From: Hypomesus transpacificus
Taxonomy: Eukaryota; Chordata; Actinopteri; Osmeriformes; Osmeridae
Direction: 5' to 3'
DNA length: 64,000 nt
Assembly (NCBI RefSeq): GCF_021917145.1
Contig: NC_061064.1
Span: forward strand, 4,507,203 to 4,571,202
In this document: one piece after another, positions 48,426 to 64,000 of the stretch
Numbering within the stretch: position 1 is the first letter of the stretch
Layout of the letters: every line of letters starts with the position of its first letter
Made by a program: the position numbers and the translations under genes
The notes under the pieces: generated by a model
Told to the model about the DNA's origin: nothing
What the model saw: the letters and a program-made list of their open reading frames with translations, nothing else
The model's database searches: none

Positions 48426-50414
48426 TCAGACAGCCAAGGCTTGCTTGATCAGGCGTTTCTTCTCAGCAGAAAGTTTCTGGGGGAATTCAGTGTCAAACTG
48501 GATGATGAGGCTTCCCCTCTGAGCAGGATGTTGGGACAGAGGCATGCCTTCTCCAGTCACCACTTTGCTGTAGTTCTGGCTGGGTAGAGGTGACCAATGT
48601 TAAACTTGTACCCTCAGCCCAGTTAACCATGTCTGTTGAATGGCTACAGCCAAGACTCCAATTTTTCCCTTTGTTACTAGCAATCAAACTCTTGGGAGAC
48701 TACAATATTAACCATGACTGGAACAGTACAATGATCACTCACTGAACAATGTCGTTGACAGGGATGTTGAGAAGTCTGCCATCCAATGTCTCCACATCAA
48801 TAGAAAAGCCAGTCAGGGCCTGAGGAGTTAAAGTAGACTTGTCATGGGTGGTAAAAGTAGTCTTAAAGAACATTCGTATCGATGGAGGTTCTTACCATTT
48901 CCAGAGAGATCTGAGCCGTATAGACAAGAGCATTGTGAGCCCGTACAAACCGGGGATGATTTTTCTGACGCACAACAAACACAATGTCTGCAGGAATACT
49001 GTTGGGTCCCTGTGGGGAAAGCCTGATTATAAAAGTTCAACATGGTGGGCTTGTACCTCGTTATTCACCATTATGAATATGCATGGGTTTCATTCCCACT
49101 TGGGCCAATTATGGTTACATTTCTAGAGGTCAGCTCATATTACTTGGATGTTTGATGAAGGCTTATATATCATGCAACACCATTTATAGGAATATTCCAT
49201 ATATATGGAATAGCGTAGTGTATATGTGATGTGTGAGCAAAATATAGTGGTTAGCCTCTCACCTGATCACCCTCCTCTGGGAAAGTTATCTTTGTGCCTT
49301 CATCCCATCCAGGCTTTACAATGATCGTAAGTATTTTGTCTTTGATGCTAGATGTGTGCCCATCGTCATTCATGACCTGGGTAAAAAGTACTGCATGTAT
49401 GTTTTTTTAAAGTAGACATGCAAGAACGAAGCACGGTAGTCCTATGGCTCTTACCCTACGGTAGTCCTATGGCTCTTACCCTACGGTAGTCCTATGGCTC
49501 TTACCCTACGGGATATCTTGATCTTTTTGGTGCATCCAAAGAAGAGATCCTCAAGGGCCAAGTGAAGATCTCTTTCAATGGGGAAGTCTTGCGTTTTCAC
49601 TCCCCTTCCTCGCAGGCCACCAAACCCGTAGGCAACTTCATTCCCATCTTTTGTGTGGAAGTCTGAAATATTAAGCCATGCCTTTACTATGGGTGCGATT
49701 GAACTGAAACAAGATACTTAAAGTGTATCTCCTTTGCTTACCTGCAAATGGATTGTCACCTCCAAAGAACTGTCTGAATACTTTGTCAGGGTTCCCATGA
49801 TAGACGTATCCAGAAGACCAAGCACCATTCTCTCCAAACTCAGGTGGGATACCACCTTTCAGACCTTCTTCCCCAAATTTGTCATACGTTGCCTTTTTTC
49901 GAGCTGCAATAGGCTATTATTAATATTATTATAGGGACCACAGCTACCTAAGACATTTGTGTAAACGCTTAGCTAAATAACTAAAAGTCCACCTCCCTTA
50001 CAGAAAGAATACATCTAACACTCGCCATCTGGACTGGAGATCATATGGCTATATTGTCGGACAGTCAGTATGCTCCACCAAACAACCATGGCTTACTTAC
50101 GGTCGCTCAAAACGTCATAGGCCTCTGCAAGTTGATTGAATTTTTCCTTAGCACCCGGTTTATGATTTGTGTGAGGGTGGTACTTCAAAGCAAGTTGTCG
50201 GTATCTACAAAAATGCATAAACAATCACCGACCCGTCATAATTTAGCTCAAGTCTTACTAACATTCTGCTCATCGTGCAGACTTGATACTGTAGTCTAGT
50301 ACTGTACAGTACCAGTACTGTAGTGGTAGCTTAGGCCTAAACTTACGCTTTCTTGATGTCTGCGTCTGCGGCACTTCTACATATTTCCAATGCGGTATAG
50401 TAATCTCTACCCAT
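48426..50414 (-). CDS. dnajb13: DnaJ (Hsp40) B13, axonemal radial-spoke co-chaperone
   Basis: Eight coding exons: 50347-50414, 50101-50204, 49742-49903, 49505-49662, 49263-49376, 48896-49009, 48743-48819 and 48426-48579. They total 951 nt (316 aa, the human length). Residues 1 to about 65 form the J domain starting [11 protein letters not shown]. The usual HPD tripeptide is H-P-H (residues 32-34); human DNAJB13 is also atypical there (HPL as I recall). A short Gly/Phe linker ([15 protein letters not shown]) leads to the two C-terminal substrate-binding domains ([32 protein letters not shown]). DNAJB13 is a component of radial spokes in motile cilia and sperm tails, and human mutations cause ciliary dyskinesia. 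The exon 4 splice donor lies inside a 25-bp tandem triplication. The gene faces ucp2 tail-to-tail. Confidence 0.95.
49434..49510. repeat. 25-bp tandem triplication spanning a dnajb13 splice donor
   Basis: Three copies of the unit CCTATGGCTCTTACCCTACGGTAGT (split here as CCTATGGCTCTTACC plus CTACGGTAGT). On the dnajb13 strand each copy contains CGTAGG|GTAAGA, so the exon end and its 5' splice site are repeated three times. Confidence 0.95.
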
Positions 50415-50728
50415 TTTTTACTGTATCTAACAACAACAAAATGAAAATGAAACGTTGTGTGTTGTTGCGTTTTCAGCTAGTACTATCAACAGACTTCCAA
50501 CTTCTCCGTTGCTGTGTCTAGATTTGGTTGCTATGGACACACCGAAATGAATACTGGGAAAAAAAGGTTTTGCAAGCAGGGGCGGCCTTGGATCAAGTTA
50601 TCCAATTAAAACAATTTCACAAGTCCCGTGCAATACGTAATATATTAAAATGTGTTACATGTAAATAAATACCCATATGAAACATGTTCAGAGAGAAAAA
50701 GAAAACATCATTGCCACTTCCCATCCCT

Positions 50729-50734
50729 TTTATT
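50729..50734 (-). promoter_or_regulatory. Poly(A) signal of mrpl48
   Basis: AATAAA on the minus strand, about 130 nt past the mrpl48 stop codon. Confidence 0.55.
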
Positions 50735-50865
50735 CAATAGCATGACCAAAATAATATTCATTATAGACAATAGGATCAACATTTAACAAGTTGACCAAAG
50801 TAATGTACATCCATTCTTCCAAAGGTGAAATAAAGCTGTCCAGCCTGTTAATAGTGGAATTGTCT

Positions 50866-52572
50866 TTAGTTCATCTTTGCTAGAAGCCCTTCCAGCTCTG
50901 GACGTGCCTTGAAACGTAACTGGAAATCTGCCTCTGTGTGCTGGGTAAAAAAATGAGAGGACAATATGAGTATCTACTGAAGAATGAAGATGAAGCAGCT
51001 ACAATGGAAAACATTCATTAAGATTTTGTACACTTCTATGCTTACCTGCTTTACAGAGAGTTGAACCCCCTCGGGCTGATTCTTCAAAAGAACCTCCATA
51101 AAGATGGGGCACAGAGCAGCATTCAGTTGGCTCAGCTGTAAATAAAACAAAATAAATGTAAATTATTAGTTGGAATGGGACACCAAAACAGCTATTCTCT
51201 GAGAACAAACATGTCCTGAAAACCTTTCAATGTTTTATCTCTAGGTAAAATGCAATAGCCCATAAGTGAAAAGTGTTTTACTTATTCACTTTTACCTGAA
51301 TAACTCGCTCATGGGTCTTGAGGATGGCGTCGACATACATCTTGGTGCCTTGTTCCGGCATAAGCATGACTTCTGTGCTCTTTGTGGGTAAAGCGTAGCT
51401 GCGTGGATCAGAGTTAGAACATACCACCTCATTAACTTAAATAAGTTAACTAAAATACTTCTGTGATAATGTAATTATACTTCTTTAGACTCTATATATA
51501 GAGACATATATATATATCTTTCAAGAGCATAATGGACAATTAACATTTTGTTATTTAAATAATGACTTTTACCATATTCATTGTCACATCGTCTCCTACC
51601 TTTCATCCACTTTGACCTTTAGCCGATTGCAGAGGTTGTGGACGTACTGCATGTAGTGCTCCACAAGGACCATGTCATAGCCAGACACTTTTACATTCAG
51701 GGTCCCATACTCTGTATCTGTTGGATTTTTGATCTTCTTCATCTGTTTCCTCTCCTTCTTCTTTTTCGGCTACAAGCAACAGATCAGTGGTAATTATCCT
51801 TAAGCCTTAGATACATATTATATAACACACAATACCACTATACAACCAAAAGTTCTGACCCAGTCTCTGAGAATGAGACGAGATGTTTCTACTTACTGCT
51901 TCTCTTGGCAACAGGTACTTGTATCTGCCTATTCCATGAGTAGGCATGCTTCTGTATAGTCTCACATTTGCTGATGCCAGGCTGCCTGTGAACAATAGTT
52001 AATTGATTAACTATCAATTGTTACACTTGACAAAACAACTATTTACTGCTGATGTTTTAACTTACCCTGAGAAGGCTGCTGTGCTGAAATGTTTAATCTG
52101 AAAATAAGAAAAACAACTGTGTCCATTAACACATTCAGAACAGCCTCCAACTTACTTGAGGGAAAGGGGAAATGGGAAAGGAACTGCACCAATACATTCA
52201 CAGCAGCCAAAGGAAAAGCTACTCAAATTGGCAATTATAAACATTGTGGTGGTTGATAAAAGGACTATCTTACTGTACCGGCGTATCAAAGATGTTGCTT
52301 GGTCCAGTGCACGTGAATGTTGAACGACAGAAATCTGTAGCTGAAAAAAAAGCATTCTAAACCAAAAGACAACTGAAAGTAAACGTTTTTCTTGGGTCTA
52401 CTTGGCTGTTTTGGTTTGACCTTTCTATCAAGTAGCCTTCTACAGTAGTACAACAGTAGCGTTAGTCAGTACTGGGTACGCTTGCTAACAAGCTAGCTAG
52501 CTATATCAAAGTATCAAGTGGCAAAATACGTTTGGACTACAGATACAATACCTTTCGAATGACAGGATTCAT
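50866..52572 (-). CDS. mrpl48: Mitochondrial large-subunit ribosomal protein L48
   Basis: Eight coding exons: 52552-52572, 52279-52340, 52066-52097, 51897-51985, 51600-51769, 51296-51398, 51046-51135 and 50866-50940. They total 642 nt (213 aa; human MRPL48 212). All junctions are GT-AG and in frame. The N-terminus is a basic, Ser-rich presequence. The family blocks are SMPTHGIGRYKYLLPRE, the Lys-rich PKKKKERKQMKK, EYGTLNVKVSGYDMVLVEHY, KSTEVMLMPEQGTKM and the C-terminus FKARPELEGLLAKMN, each close to human. It is a structural protein of the mitochondrial 39S ribosomal subunit, in the fold family of ribosomal protein uS10. It lies head-to-head with rab6a and may share a promoter region with it. 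Confidence 0.94.
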
Positions 52573-61808
<9,236 letters not shown>

Positions 61809-63454
61809 TGCCCCCCCCCCTCCTCTGTCATTCCCCTCTCTCTCTCTCTCTCTCACCCACGTGTTGTTGCTCTAGCGCTCTCTCTCACTCACTCACACAC
61901 AGGCTTATTCACTCTGTACTGCACTCGCCCTATTTCTCTGCCCCCCCCTTTCTCCAACCTGCCCCTGCCCCTTCGTCTGCAGATCCGCCCCCCCCCCCTC
62001 CCTAAAGAAGAACACTACCTGTCCATCATCCTTTTTGTTCAAGTGGCAACCTGCTGTCTCACTGAGATGACCTTAAGCTTAACAAGCACAATGTGGACGT
62101 GAATGCTATTTTACTTCCGTTATAACTATCGCAAATGAAAAAAGGAAAGTGTTCACCGTTTGTCCCCCAGAAATGTTTATTTTCTAAGCAATGTGTCCAA
62201 TTACCCTCATGGTCTATGCAGAAGAGTTTGTCAAGTCGTCAAATATGACAGAGACCCGGGAGGAGTGCGTTTTGAAGCAGTTTAGAAAGTCGACAGAATG
62301 TTCTCGTCATGATAGCGTGAACAGCCAGTGGCTCGTGTCAGATGTGGTGTGGAAGACCCGGCCCTGGAAGCAGTGAGTGTGTCTGGGGAGGGTGGGTGAG
62401 GACCACTCCTGACCACAGCCCTGCTCCTGAACACAGCCCTGCTGCAGGTAGCCCACAGGAAGCCCCCCCCGGATGTGTCACAACAGAACGCCACCATAAT
62501 ACCACCCCGCACCATGGCACGTCCCCACCACTTCCAGATGACAGCATGTATCAGCGTGAATATAAGGGCAGTGGCTCTATCACCGTGGTGACTGTCGTCA
62601 TCCTTCTGCCCTCGCCGGTCCTCAGAGATGAGGATGAGCTCTCCTCGCCTTGGCTGCCATTTTCTACTTTCATTTTTTTGTTTGTTGGTTAGATCTTTTA
62701 CTTTTTTTTCTAAAGAGTACACTTATCATAGAGGAAGAATATAGTTCTGAGAACAGTAGCGTTTAAGAGAGGATGCTTTTGTATATGGAGAAACGTATCA
62801 TAATCAACACAACCCAACTTCAACATTAGAAATCCAGACATGCCTTTAAAAACATGTTAATTATAGAGGGCTTCCATGACTTTGGGTTTTTCTAGATTTG
62901 ATAGATTTGGTTTCATATAACATTGACACTTTAGAAATTTGTTTCATATTTTGCTTGTTTGGTTTTGATTATTGGTTAATTGTTCCATATGTTCATATAA
63001 TCTACAGTGACTTGTAATATTTATTTCTACCAGATCATGTTTCTTTTTTATGGCTAATAATGTCTTCATTGATGGGATGATCCCTTAACTGCTAATTACA
63101 TTATTTTGCACCATCTCAACCACTTCATTTGAAACAATATAGCCCCACTTCTGGTGTCCTCTTCCCTGTCAGTACTGAACAATGCTGGTCAGATTGAATT
63201 GATCAACGCAGTGCTGTGGTTTGTTTGTCTCTGGAAGAAATCTATGCGTTCACCTTTGTCCCTAACCTTGTATGTCTGGATTGGTTCTAGTTAGAGGGAC
63301 AGGTAATCTGTCACTGCTTTGTGCTACAATGTTGCTGTGCTCCAATGCTCATGAATTGCACTGCTAGAATTCATCTGTGTCTTACTGACATCCCTAAGAA
63401 AAGTCTACATTTAGTAACTGAAAATACTTTTTGATGGTTGAATAATAAATAAAT
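61809..63454 (+). other. rab6a: rab6a 3' UTR with overlapping poly(A) signals
   Basis: Non-coding sequence from the stop codon to overlapping AATAAA hexamers at 63445-63450 and 63449-63454, giving a 3' UTR of about 1.65 kb. It starts C/T-rich and then becomes AT-rich. No other gene is recognised within it. Confidence 0.6.
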
Positions 63455-64000
63455 GCTAGACAAGGCAAGCTGGGAAGAGTGTCATGTCTCATTTTAGAGC
63501 TTTTTGTCTTATCTATTTATCTCTTGTATTTTTCAATTATACATACAAGGAGAATTAATACATTATCAGTCCTGGCGTTACATAAACCAAGGAACAGATT
63601 GGTGTAGTTTCCTGCATGAACACTAGAGGGCAGATTTATTCAAGGACGGAACCTTGAGCAGCACTGTCCCTGAGACAGTTAATGGTGAGCTTAATGGTTA
63701 CAAGCACATATGAACCAGAGTTATGCTGGGAGAATGAGAGCCCCAGATGCATCCTTCAGATGTGCTAATGCTGTTGTATCCATGTTGTCAACACTAGCAT
63801 CACAACAGACCAGCAGCCTATTGGCCAAAGATAGACTGCAGAAATCTTTGGGAATCGATTGGGCTACCAGATTATCACAGGTCACCGCTAGATGAGACAA
63901 AAGGGTTATTCTAGACAATAAGACGGTTCAATAGAGTTTTCCCATCCTTTTCAAGAATGAGTTAAGGCAGTGACCTCATCCTGATTTTAAGTCTTATTAT
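63455..64000. other. Intergenic DNA beyond rab6a
   Basis: No gene or element recognised. Short open frames have no family resemblance. Confidence 0.5.

Overview
This is vertebrate, almost certainly teleost, nuclear DNA. Genes are split by GT-AG introns, CA/GT/GA/CT microsatellites are dense, tRNA-derived SINEs carry the tail common in ray-finned fish, and there is a hAT-type MITE and a fish-type OR131-like odorant receptor. No retroviral, Polinton or bacterial sequence was recognised. Exon models were built by hand from splice sites, reading-frame continuity and remembered vertebrate protein families; no search was run.

Layout. (1) 1-20.4 kb: nectin3 on the minus strand, six coding exons with a 10.4-kb first intron, in very repeat-rich DNA (a 720-bp minisatellite, poly-G/C runs, GA/GATA arrays). 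(2) 20.4-24.4 kb: intergenic, with a SINE and a 621-bp hAT MITE. (3) 24.5-26.6 kb: diablo (Smac), minus. (4) 27.7-28.7 kb: a single-coding-exon odorant receptor, plus. (5) 30.9-35.0 kb: ppme1, minus, 13 coding exons, one intron of the minor U12 AT-AC class. (6) 36.4-37.3 kb: a TASL-like innate-immunity adaptor, plus. (7) 42.1-48.2 kb: tandem mitochondrial carriers ucp3 and ucp2, plus, each with a TATA-like box and non-coding first exon(s). (8) 48.4-50.4 kb: dnajb13, minus, tail-to-tail with ucp2. (9) 50.9-52.6 kb: mrpl48, minus. (10) 53.7-61.8 kb: rab6a, plus, head-to-head with mrpl48.

The run ppme1 - ucp3 - ucp2 - dnajb13 - mrpl48 - rab6a follows the gene order of human 11q13.4, with the human neighbours C2CD3, PAAF1 and COA4 not found and the TASL-like gene lying where C2CD3 would be. 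The genes do not form a single pathway. Shared themes are mitochondria (diablo, ucp3, ucp2, mrpl48), membrane traffic (rab6a) and adhesion or signalling (nectin3, tasl-like, ppme1).

Most notable: rab6a holds two separate pairs of duplicated, mutually exclusive exons. The first is the known Rab6A/A' pair; the second offers a Rab6A-like or a Rab6B-like C-terminal third. Also of note are a near-identical 122-bp tract shared by the otherwise diverged ucp3 and ucp2, a 36-codon upstream ORF in a putative ucp2 leader exon, a tandem triplication of a dnajb13 splice donor, the ppme1 AT-AC intron, and a pLxIS motif in the TASL-like protein.
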